A stretch of DNA of 64,000 nucleotides from Anaerolineales bacterium (lineage in GTDB: Bacteria > Chloroflexota > Anaerolineae > JAAEKA01): NCBI GenBank assembly GCA_020634615.1, contig JACKBI010000016.1, positions 62,001 through 126,000 of the forward strand. Direction: 5' to 3'. Below the pieces are notes generated by a model. That model saw nothing but the letters and a program-made list of their open reading frames with translations, was not told where the DNA came from and did not search any database. Shown here in pieces: positions 9,887 through 17,909 of the stretch. Positions within the stretch are counted from its first letter, which is position 1, and the number at the start of each line of letters is the position of its first letter. A program made the translations under genes and the position numbers.

Positions 9887-12509
9887 CCCCAACGGCAGCT
9901 TCGGCGGCGGCACAGCGATATACCTCTTCCTGGGCCCGCCCGCCTGGCGCAGCATCGGCGAGACCGGCCCGCTCAACCCGGCCACCCACGCCGACGCCAG
10001 CCTGGCCGGCGCAGCCGGCGTCGGCTCGCAGGTGGTCGCGCTGGGCGACGTCAACGGCGACACGCTCCCAGACTTCGCCTACAGCGACGGCACCACGCCC
10101 AAGGTGGTGTACGGCCGCACCAGCGGCTGGACCACGGGCATGGCGCCCAGCGTCACCTTCAGCGGCAGCACCGCTTTCGACAGCTTCATCGCCGCACCCG
10201 GCGACGTCAACGCCGACGGCATCAATGATGTCTTGCTCGGTTCGTCCAGCGCCGGCGGCAGCGCCTTCCTGTACCACGGCCGCAGCGACCTGGCCAGCAA
10301 CCAGCCGGTGCAGGCCGAGATCGGCGGCGTGTCCGGCGCGGCCTCCGCGCCCTACGCGGCCGGCGCCGACCTGAACTGCGACCTGTCGTCCGATCTGCTG
10401 GTGGTGCCGGTGGGCGAAACGCTGACGGTGGACAGCGCCGACGGCTCGCTCAAGGTCCGCGACCAGCGCATCGCCTCCAGCCAGCAGGGCCAGTGGATCG
10501 GCCCGGCGGCCGCGCCCTTCGACCTGCGCGACCTGCCCGAGGCCGGCAGCCTCTCGCCGGCGCGCGCCTACGCCGCCACCCGTGCGGCCGATGTCAGCGC
10601 CAGCCTGACGACGCCGGCGCTCGCGTTCCGCGTGGTCGGCGACAACATCGACGACTGGGCAACGGATGCCGCGATGGTCGGCGACTTCGACGGCGACGGC
10701 AAGACCGACATCGCCGGCTGGAGCAACACGACGGCGGCCGACGAGCCGCCGGAGGCGAAGCCTGCACAGCCGGAGGACGTTGAGCCAGTCCAGAGACCAG
10801 ACCGCCACAGACACAAGCAGAGTCAGCTGGATGCCAGCGACAGCCGCTGCCTCGAGGCGCGCGTGGACCGGCCACAGACACCGCCGTCCAGGTGGAAAAC
10901 ACGCTTGACACACAGCCAGCCGAGGCGCCGGCGGCCGGCTGGCGCATCTGGCACTCGGACGGGTACAGCGCAACGTTGTCGTTCACCGAGTACAGCAACA
11001 ACCTCCCCACCGCCGTCACCGGCAGCACGGCCCGCCTGCTGGCCGACTTCGACGGCGACCAGAAGACCGACATCGGCTACTGGGACGGCTCTTCAGTGGC
11101 AGTTCGTCCGCTCGGACGGCTTGTCGGGTTCCGCGTTCAGCTTCACCGCCGCGTCAAGCAACCTGGGCAGCGTCGCCGGCGGCGACACCGGCCAGATGCT
11201 CACCGGCGACTTCGACGGCGACGGCCGCAGCGACATCGCGGCCTGGGACGGTTCCGCCTGGGCGACGTACGTGTCGCAGGCGTCGGGCACGACCTTCGAC
11301 TTCTCGTTGGTCAGCAACAACCTGGGTGCGCTCTCCGGCAGCGACGCCTCGCGGCTGGTGGTCGGCGACTTCGACGGCGACGGCACGACCGACCTCGCGG
11401 CGCGCGCCTCCGACAGCGCCAACTGGATCGTCTGGCTGTCCACCGGCCTGGCGGGCGGCGTCCTGGCCTTCACCGAGGTCACCGCCACCAGCCTGGGCTA
11501 CGACATCACCTCCTCCGTGCCGCGTGTCACCGCCGACTTCAGCGGCGACGGCAAGTCCGACGTCCTGGCCCTCTTCGACAACAGCGACTTCTACGCCTGG
11601 CTCTCGCAGGCCAGCCCCAATACCGACGCCGCACCTTTCCGCAGGGTGCTGGCCAACGCGCTCCAGTTCAGCGGCTCCTTCCCGGCCGACACGTTGGCCG
11701 GTGACTTCGACGGCGACACCCTGGCCGACTACGTCTCCCTCGACGCCGCCGGCACGGGCTGGACCTTCCAGCTCTCCGACCTGGCGACGACGCGGGTGGT
11801 CGACGACGACTTCTGCCAGACCTGCGCCAACGACGGCCTGGTCTGGGGCGAGACCGCCTTCGCCGACCTCCAGCCGGCGCTGGACGCCTCCTGGAACTCG
11901 GACATCCTGCTGCTCCAGCCCGGCACCTACTCGTCAGCCGTCCTCGAGGCCGGCCGCGACCACATCATCATCCGCGGCACGGACCCCGACGCGGTCTTCA
12001 TCGACGCGGGCGGCGGCGCAGGCATCAGCCTGCTGCCCACCCCGACCCAGACCTACCCCAACATCACCGGCGTCACGGTCGAGAACCTGACGATCCGCAA
12101 CGCCTCCACCGGCATCGCCGTCAACTTCGGCGGCGACGCCGCGGCCAATCCCGCCGAGAACGACCCCGACAACGTCGTCCTCCGCAACGTGCTGGTCTAC
12201 GCCGACCTGCCCGGCAGCACGGCGGTGGACCTCACCACCTCGGCGGTGCGCCTCAGCCACACCACCCTGATCGCCAACGCACCGGGCGTGACGCTGATCC
12301 ACTCGACGCCCGGCCTGCTGCCTGCCAACGCGGTCTTCCTGCAGGACAACCTGTTCGTCGCCCTGCCCAACGCGCGCCGCTGCCCGCCTGGTGGTCCGAC
12401 GCCGCCGGCAACCCCGGCCCGACCCTCAACAGCCACTCCGGCTTCGCCAGCCAGAACGGCGCAGCCGGCGACTGGAGCGTCGCGCCGGCCGGCAACCCCG
12501 CCACCCTGA
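9876..12509 (+). CDS. Giant surface protein 2, middle fragment (FG-GAP/VCBS repeats, start of beta-helix)
   Basis: This frame is homologous to the intact paralogue from about base 9785, before the first ATG-like codon. It encodes FG-GAP and VCBS-type repeats with DVNGDTLPDF, DVNADGINDV, DFDGDGKTDIAG and DFDGDGTTDLAA motifs. Repeats of this type usually fold as beta-propeller blades binding calcium. From about 11800 it enters a right-handed beta-helix region, beginning with a TCANDGLVWGETAFADLQPALD motif (interrupted here only for length). Bases 10740-11090 are out of frame: the true sequence there is in another frame (GWRIWHSDGY, then DFDGDQKTDIGYWDG). The last 40 or so residues after about 12375 are also out of frame. 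It is not an independent gene. Confidence 0.7.
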   Translation: MLADPNGSFGGGTAIYLFLGPPAWRSIGETGPLNPATHADASLAGAAGVGSQVVALGDVNGDTLPDFAYSDGTTPKVVYGRTSGWTTGMAPSVTFSGSTAFDSFIAAPGDVNADGINDVLLGSSSAGGSAFLYHGRSDLASNQPVQAEIGGVSGAASAPYAAGADLNCDLSSDLLVVPVGETLTVDSADGSLKVRDQRIASSQQGQWIGPAAAPFDLRDLPEAGSLSPARAYAATRAADVSASLTTPALAFRVVGDNIDDWATDAAMVGDFDGDGKTDIAGWSNTTAADEPPEAKPAQPEDVEPVQRPDRHRHKQSQLDASDSRCLEARVDRPQTPPSRWKTRLTHSQPRRRRPAGASGTRTGTAQRCRSPSTATTSPPPSPAARPACWPTSTATRRPTSATGTALQWQFVRSDGLSGSAFSFTAASSNLGSVAGGDTGQMLTGDFDGDGRSDIAAWDGSAWATYVSQASGTTFDFSLVSNNLGALSGSDASRLVVGDFDGDGTTDLAARASDSANWIVWLSTGLAGGVLAFTEVTATSLGYDITSSVPRVTADFSGDGKSDVLALFDNSDFYAWLSQASPNTDAAPFRRVLANALQFSGSFPADTLAGDFDGDTLADYVSLDAAGTGWTFQLSDLATTRVVDDDFCQTCANDGLVWGETAFADLQPALDASWNSDILLLQPGTYSSAVLEAGRDHIIIRGTDPDAVFIDAGGGAGISLLPTPTQTYPNITGVTVENLTIRNASTGIAVNFGGDAAANPAENDPDNVVLRNVLVYADLPGSTAVDLTTSAVRLSHTTLIANAPGVTLIHSTPGLLPANAVFLQDNLFVALPNARRCPPGGPTPPATPARPSTATPASPARTAQPATGASRRPATPPP

Positions 12510-15500
12510 TGACGACCGCCGAGGCCGACTTCCTCAACGTGGTCGAGCAGGTCTTCCGCATCGGCGCAGCCTCGGCGGCGCGCGGCCTTGCTTCCGACGG
12601 CAGCGACCTGGGCTACTACACCTACCACGTCCCGGTCACCGTGGACGCCACCTACTGCCCCGCCTGCGACAACGACGGACACACCTGGGGCGTCGATGCC
12701 TTCAACGCCATCCAGGACGGCGTCAACTCGGGCGCGCAGCGGGTGCTCATCGAGCCCGGCCTGTACCGCGAGCGGGTCGCGCTGGTCAACGGCGTCTCCC
12801 TCTTCGGCAGCGGCGCCGGTCTGACGGTGCTCGCGCCGCCCGACCCGGACGGCGGCTTCTTGCTGGGCGCCGAGAACGCCCGCCTGGCGACCGTCGCGCT
12901 GCTGACGGTCGCCGGCGAGGGCACGGCCGACGGCATCCAGGTCGACGGCCGCGGCTCGCTGACGCTCAAGCGCGCGGTCGTCCGCAACACCGGCACGGCC
13001 ATCAGCGTGTCGGGCAGCGACGCGCTGGTGACGCTGGTCAACGACACGGTGGTCACCAACGACAACGGCGTCATCGCCGCTTCCTGCGGCAGCGTCGACG
13101 TGCGCAACACGATCCTGGCCTACCACCAGGACACGGCTCTCAGTCTGGAAACATGCGCCACGACGTCGCTGCACACCTTCAACGCCTTCTGGCAGAACGG
13201 CCACGATCTGCGCATCGACGGCGCGCCTGTCGACCAGCCCGGTCCCGGCGAGGTCTTCGCCGACCCGCGCTTCACCGACCCCAGCCACCACGACTACCGG
13301 CCCCAGGCCAACTCGCCGGTGGTGGACGCGGGCGATCCCTCCGATCCCGCACCCCCCGGCAGCGGCGACCGGGTCGACATGGGCTACGCCCAGTCGGCCG
13401 AGGCCGCCGTCTACGCCAGCCAGGCCTACTGCGCCCAGTGCCTCAACGACGGCCTGGAGTGGCAGGTCACCGCCTTCGACGCAGTCCAGGACGCGGTCGA
13501 CCACGTGCCTGACATCGCCGGCATCTGGACGGTGGGCGTCGACAGCGGCGTCTACCACGAACAGCTCTCCCTGCCCAGCGGCGTGCGCCTGATCGGCGCC
13601 GGCGCTGAGACCACGGTCATCGACGGCGACGCAACCGGCTCGACGATCACGGTGGACGGGGCGACCAACGTCCAGATCACCGGCTTCGCCGTCACCAACA
13701 GCGGCGAGAACGCGACCGACGCCGGCATCGCCGTCGACGGCGCCTCCAGCAACATCCGCATCAGCCGCAACATCGTCGGCGGCATCTCGCCCGACAACCC
13801 CGGCCTGCCCGGCAACGGCAACGCCGGCGTCATCTTCCGCAACGGCTCCTCCGGCCAGTTGACCTCCAACACGCTGGCCCTCAACGCCGGTCCGGGCGTC
13901 CAGGTCGAGGACAGCGGCTCGTGGCTGCTGGCCCGCTTCAACATCGTCGCCCTCAACGACATCGGCTTCGACAACTCGGGCGGCCTGATCTTCCACGCCT
14001 ACAACCTGGTCTACAACAGCGACCCCACCTGGTGCACGACCTGCCAGAACTACGTGGGCGGCCTGACGGTCGGGGTGGGCGAGATCACCAGCGACCCGCT
14101 CTTCCGCGACGCCGGCGCGGGCGACCTGCGCCTCACGCTGGCCTCGCCGGCCATCGACGCGGTGCCGGCCAGCCAGTTCCAGCCGGTGCCCAACGGCGGC
14201 GGCAGCCGGGCCGACATGGGCTACGACGAGCTGCTGGCCATGCCGGCGACCCTGCTGCTGGGCAAGGAGGGCAACTCCTGCGGCCTGGGCGCCTCCGGCG
14301 TCGCCTCGGTCGAGGTCGGCCTGGTCTACGTGCCCGACGCGAACGTGGCGGCCGACGAGACGCCGCCGGCGAGCTGGCAGAACGCAACGCTGGCCACGGC
14401 CGGGGAGGCCGGCTCGTACTGGACGACCGCCGTCACGCCGGCCTCCGGCGACGGCCTGTATCGCCTCTACAGCCGGCCGGCCGACGCGGTCGGCAACGTC
14501 AGCACGGCGGTCAGCGACTGGTATCGCGCCGCCTTCATCGCCGACGGCACGCCGCCCGCGGTCACACTGGTCGCGCCGGCCGGCGGTTCAACCAGCACGG
14601 CGCCGGCGGTCTCGCTGGCGGCCGACGTCCTGGACTGGACGCCCACCGGCCTGCCCGGCCAGAGCAGCTTCACGGTCGACGACGTCACCTTCCTGGTGGA
14701 CAGCGTGGTGGTGACGGCCACGCGCGCGCTGACGACAGCCTCGCCCGGCCAGCCGCAGCGGTATACCGCCCAGGTTGCCCTGGGCAACGGGACGCACACG
14801 GTCTCGGCCCTGGCCACCGACCTGGCCGGCAACGTCGGGATGAGCAGCGCCGTCTCGGTCACGGTCGTGACGACGCAGAACCAGGCCGCGCTCAGTGACC
14901 CCGCCCCCGGCAGCGCCGTCAACGCGGCCGACATCACCCTCAGCGGCTACGTCCACTTCCAGGACAGCCAGGGCGACGGGCAGGTCGAGGTGCTGGTGGA
15001 CGGCGTGTCACAGGGCAACGCGACCCTGGCCGATGCCAGTGCGCAGGCCACAAGCTGGAGCAAGGCGGTCTCGCTGGACGGCGACGGCAGCCACACCCTC
15101 ACCCTGCGCGCCAGGCCGCTCGGCGGCACGTCCACAAGCCGCCGACAGCACGACAACCCTCTTGCTGGACACAACCGGTCCGGCCATCACGTTCACGCCG
15201 CCGACCGGCACGGTGGCGCGAACCGTCGTACGATGGTGACGCTGGACCCAGCGCCTGCGAGGGCCGGCAGCGGCCTCGCCAGTGTCGAGGTCAGTCTTGA
15301 CGGCGGTCACGCCTACAGCGATGCCACGGTGAACAACTCCGGCGACTGGACCTTCGACTGGTCGCCCGACCTCGGCAACGACTACGCCGGCTTCCCCCTG
15401 CGCGTCCGCGCCCTCGACAGCGCCGGCAATGTCACCACCCAGAGCGCCACGGTCATCGTGGACAACCTGGGACCGACGCCCATCAGCCTGGCGTCGGCCT

Positions 15501-17692
15501 CGCCCCAGGAGGGCAGCCACATCGACGCACCGGCCACGGTGCAGCTTGACTGGCTCCCCTCCACCGACGGCAGCGGCGTGGTCGATGTCTACGCCGCGGT
15601 CGACCAGATCACCGGCACGGTGCCCGCCCAGACCTCGCCGATCGCCGGCACCTCCTACGCCGCCGAGATCCCCAGCGACGGCACGTGGTATGTCCACCTG
15701 CTGGCGGTCGACAGCACCGGCAACCGCACGGTCCGCCACTTCGGCCCCTGGTTCGCCGAGACCGGCAATGTCCCCGGCCCCATCGGCGTCTGGCAGAGTT
15801 CGGTGCGCGTCGACGGCTACCTCGACTTCGCCAACGGCGAGTGGCAGCCCGACACGGAGCTCCTCGGCACCGACCCGCGGCCCAATCGCGCCGTCAGCCT
15901 CTACGCCACCTGGGACAGCGACGACCTCTTCCTGGCCTGGCAGGGCGCCCACTGGGGTCCCGACGGCGCCGGCGTCATCCACCTCGACACCCAAGCCGGC
16001 GGCACGGCCACGCCCTACGGCGGCGGTGAGACGCTGCCCTTCGAGGCTGACTTCGCGGTGGTCTCCGGCCCCGGCACGGAGCAGCTGCTGATGTGGAACG
16101 GCAGCGCCTGGCAACAGGTCAGCGACCCCGGCTTCCTGGCCGTCTACGGCGCCACCGCCGCCACCGAGATCCGCATCCCCCGCAGCACAATCAACGCGGG
16201 CGGCGCAGTGCAGTTGCTGGCAGCAGTATTCAGTGATGCAGGCGACGCGCGCGCCGTCCTGCCCGACGTCAACCCGTTGGGCGGGCCGTGGTCCGCTGCC
16301 TACTCCTGGCCCGGCCTGCTGCAGGACACCGTGCCCAACGCCGGCCAGCCTGACGCCCATCACGCCCGCGTGACGATCTCCAGCCCCGACAACCTGGGCC
16401 AGCTCCCGGGTCCGGGGTCGATCCTGCGCTATGTCTTCAATGTGACCAATATCGACGACACCGCCCTGGACCGCGCCACCCTGGTCGCTTCCGGCAGCGA
16501 CGGCCTGCGCTTCGAGAGCCTGGCCGGCTGGCCGCCCCCCGGCGATGCGCCGCAGGACGACCGCTGGTTCATCGACCTCGGCACGCTGCAACCCGCCGCC
16601 AGCCTGACGCTGACCATCACGGCGCGCGTCAAGCAGAACATCATCAACACCGACGCGGTCACGGTCACCGCCACGATCCAGGCCGGTGTCACGCCCGGCG
16701 AACCCGACCTGGCCAGCGACACCCTCAGCCACGCGGTCGACGGCCGTCCGCCCACGGTGCGCATCGACCTGCCCGCCACCGGCGCGGCCCTGCCCTCCGG
16801 CCAGCAGACGGTGGCCGGCTCGGCCTTCGATCCCGGCGGCGGCGGTGTCGCCTCGGTCGAGGTCCGCGTCGACGACGGCCCGTGGATCGCGGCCCAGGGC
16901 ACGCGCACCTGGTCGGCCCGGATCGATGTCCCGGCCAGCGGGCAGTTCACGCTGCGGGCGAGGGCCTTCGACGTCTACGGCTATGCCGGTGAGGCGGATG
17001 CCCTGGAGGTCACGGTCGACAACGAGGCTCCCGTAGCTTCCATCGACGCCACGCCTCCTGTCCTCGGCGGCCGCCAGGCCCGCCTCACCGGCGTAGCCGC
17101 CGATCCCGGCGGATCGGTCTCCCGCGTCGAGATCCAGGTCGACGACGGTCTCTGGGTACCCGTCCTGCCGCCCTACACTGACAACGGCAGCGGCGGCGTC
17201 ACCTGGACCCATCACTGGTTCCTGCCCGACGGCGAAGGCGTGCAGCACACGCTGCGCGTCCGCGCGGCCGACCAGGCCGGCAACACCGGCCCGGCCTCCG
17301 CGCCAACGGCGGTCACCGTGGACACGGTCGCACCGGCTTCCGAGATCGTCTATCCCGAGCAGGGCGCGACCCTGGACGACCGCTTCGTCCTGGTCTGGGG
17401 GCTGGCGGCCGACGGCTGGGGCGTCAGCCGCGTCGACGTCAGCCTCGACGGCGGCGGGACGTGGCATGCGGCTCTCCTGGGCGACGACGCCCGCGACCTC
17501 CTGGCGAACCTCGGCGTCCCCGATGTCCCGCCCGATGGCGATGTCTGGGCGGTCCAGCGCGAAGCGACCAGCTTCCACCTCGCCATCCGCAGCCGCGCCA
17601 CCGACCCCGCCGGCAACACCGAACCGCTCCAGCCACCCGTGCGCGTCACGGTCGAGCATGTCAAGTACTGGCTGCCGCTGGTGAAAGAATAG
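12509..17692 (+). CDS. Giant surface protein 2, C-terminal fragment (beta-helix, Ig-like, DOMON-like, WLPLV tail)
   Basis: The ATG at 12509 overlaps the previous stop, but homology to the paralogue begins upstream near 12375, so this is a continuation and not a separate start. The first 580 residues are a pectate-lyase-like right-handed beta-helix, with repeated GLYRERVALVNGVSLFGSG and RNTGTAISVSGS motifs and CxxC pairs (CPACDNDG, CAQCLNDG, CTTCQNY). Ig-like domains follow, then a DOMON/CBM9-like domain (VDGYLDFANGEW, LFLAWQGAHWG), a DUF11-like domain and more Ig-like domains. The end is KYWLPLVKE. A compensated double frameshift lies at about 15130-15235. An extracellular carbohydrate or adhesive role is plausible, but no catalytic residues were identified. 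Confidence 0.75.
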   Translation: MTTAEADFLNVVEQVFRIGAASAARGLASDGSDLGYYTYHVPVTVDATYCPACDNDGHTWGVDAFNAIQDGVNSGAQRVLIEPGLYRERVALVNGVSLFGSGAGLTVLAPPDPDGGFLLGAENARLATVALLTVAGEGTADGIQVDGRGSLTLKRAVVRNTGTAISVSGSDALVTLVNDTVVTNDNGVIAASCGSVDVRNTILAYHQDTALSLETCATTSLHTFNAFWQNGHDLRIDGAPVDQPGPGEVFADPRFTDPSHHDYRPQANSPVVDAGDPSDPAPPGSGDRVDMGYAQSAEAAVYASQAYCAQCLNDGLEWQVTAFDAVQDAVDHVPDIAGIWTVGVDSGVYHEQLSLPSGVRLIGAGAETTVIDGDATGSTITVDGATNVQITGFAVTNSGENATDAGIAVDGASSNIRISRNIVGGISPDNPGLPGNGNAGVIFRNGSSGQLTSNTLALNAGPGVQVEDSGSWLLARFNIVALNDIGFDNSGGLIFHAYNLVYNSDPTWCTTCQNYVGGLTVGVGEITSDPLFRDAGAGDLRLTLASPAIDAVPASQFQPVPNGGGSRADMGYDELLAMPATLLLGKEGNSCGLGASGVASVEVGLVYVPDANVAADETPPASWQNATLATAGEAGSYWTTAVTPASGDGLYRLYSRPADAVGNVSTAVSDWYRAAFIADGTPPAVTLVAPAGGSTSTAPAVSLAADVLDWTPTGLPGQSSFTVDDVTFLVDSVVVTATRALTTASPGQPQRYTAQVALGNGTHTVSALATDLAGNVGMSSAVSVTVVTTQNQAALSDPAPGSAVNAADITLSGYVHFQDSQGDGQVEVLVDGVSQGNATLADASAQATSWSKAVSLDGDGSHTLTLRARPLGGTSTSRRQHDNPLAGHNRSGHHVHAADRHGGANRRTMVTLDPAPARAGSGLASVEVSLDGGHAYSDATVNNSGDWTFDWSPDLGNDYAGFPLRVRALDSAGNVTTQSATVIVDNLGPTPISLASASPQEGSHIDAPATVQLDWLPSTDGSGVVDVYAAVDQITGTVPAQTSPIAGTSYAAEIPSDGTWYVHLLAVDSTGNRTVRHFGPWFAETGNVPGPIGVWQSSVRVDGYLDFANGEWQPDTELLGTDPRPNRAVSLYATWDSDDLFLAWQGAHWGPDGAGVIHLDTQAGGTATPYGGGETLPFEADFAVVSGPGTEQLLMWNGSAWQQVSDPGFLAVYGATAATEIRIPRSTINAGGAVQLLAAVFSDAGDARAVLPDVNPLGGPWSAAYSWPGLLQDTVPNAGQPDAHHARVTISSPDNLGQLPGPGSILRYVFNVTNIDDTALDRATLVASGSDGLRFESLAGWPPPGDAPQDDRWFIDLGTLQPAASLTLTITARVKQNIINTDAVTVTATIQAGVTPGEPDLASDTLSHAVDGRPPTVRIDLPATGAALPSGQQTVAGSAFDPGGGGVASVEVRVDDGPWIAAQGTRTWSARIDVPASGQFTLRARAFDVYGYAGEADALEVTVDNEAPVASIDATPPVLGGRQARLTGVAADPGGSVSRVEIQVDDGLWVPVLPPYTDNGSGGVTWTHHWFLPDGEGVQHTLRVRAADQAGNTGPASAPTAVTVDTVAPASEIVYPEQGATLDDRFVLVWGLAADGWGVSRVDVSLDGGGTWHAALLGDDARDLLANLGVPDVPPDGDVWAVQREATSFHLAIRSRATDPAGNTEPLQPPVRVTVEHVKYWLPLVKE

Positions 17693-17699
17693 TAAATCG

Positions 17700-17736
17700 C
17701 GGGCTGCGCCGGGATGTATCGTCCTGGCGCAGCCCG
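17700..17736 (+). terminator. Inverted repeat after giant gene 2, terminator-like
   Basis: Arms CGGGCTGCGCC (17700-17710) and GGCGCAGCCCG (17726-17736) are perfectly complementary around a 15-nt loop, 7 bp after the stop codon. No T-run follows, so intrinsic termination is uncertain; the hairpin could instead stabilise the transcript end. Confidence 0.45.
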
Positions 17737-17781
17737 CCCGATTGCAGAAAAATCCATCTTCAGACACCCAATCGATCCCTG

Positions 17782-17838
17782 TTTGATGCGATCCTGATAC
17801 GATTGCTTGCTATACTGAACGACAATCGCAGCGGTCGC
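17782..17838 (+). promoter_or_regulatory. Conserved upstream block, candidate promoter of giant gene 3
   Basis: The block contains TTTGATGCGATCCTGAT and TATACT (17811-17816) and aligns with 2902-2957 upstream of the second giant gene. TATACT lies about 94 bp before the ATG at 17910. In the other copy the distance is larger because a palindromic repeat has been inserted. Confidence 0.5.
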
Positions 17839-17909
17839 AATCATCGCGCGGCTGCAACCCTTACAACGCCCACTTCAGGCTCGTTGACTCAACATCCATG
17901 AGGTTCCCA

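Larger units (their letters stand above)
3143..17692 (+). pseudogene. Giant modular surface protein locus, frame interrupted at least six times
   Basis: Comparison with the intact paralogue at 17910-31619 shows that three successive open frames here are one gene of about 4,850 codons. Frame changes are seen near 9785, between about 10740 and 10870, near 11090, near 12375, near 15130 and near 15235. At each point homology to the paralogue continues in another frame. Most are single-base events in GC-rich runs, for example one base missing after CTGCCCAACGCG near 12375. The locus may be a decaying gene or the consensus may contain indel errors. Several other genes in this window show the same kind of damage, so sequencing or assembly error is a live alternative. 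Confidence 0.75.

Noticed and set aside
15008..17767. A 919-codon open frame on the - strand, and other long - strand frames such as 12197-13996 and 9780-10973
   Set aside because: They are antisense to the giant gene. In this GC-rich sequence the opposite strand stays open by composition. Their proteins are Val/Gly/Ala/Arg-rich without domains, while the + strand shows clear repeats and paralogy.
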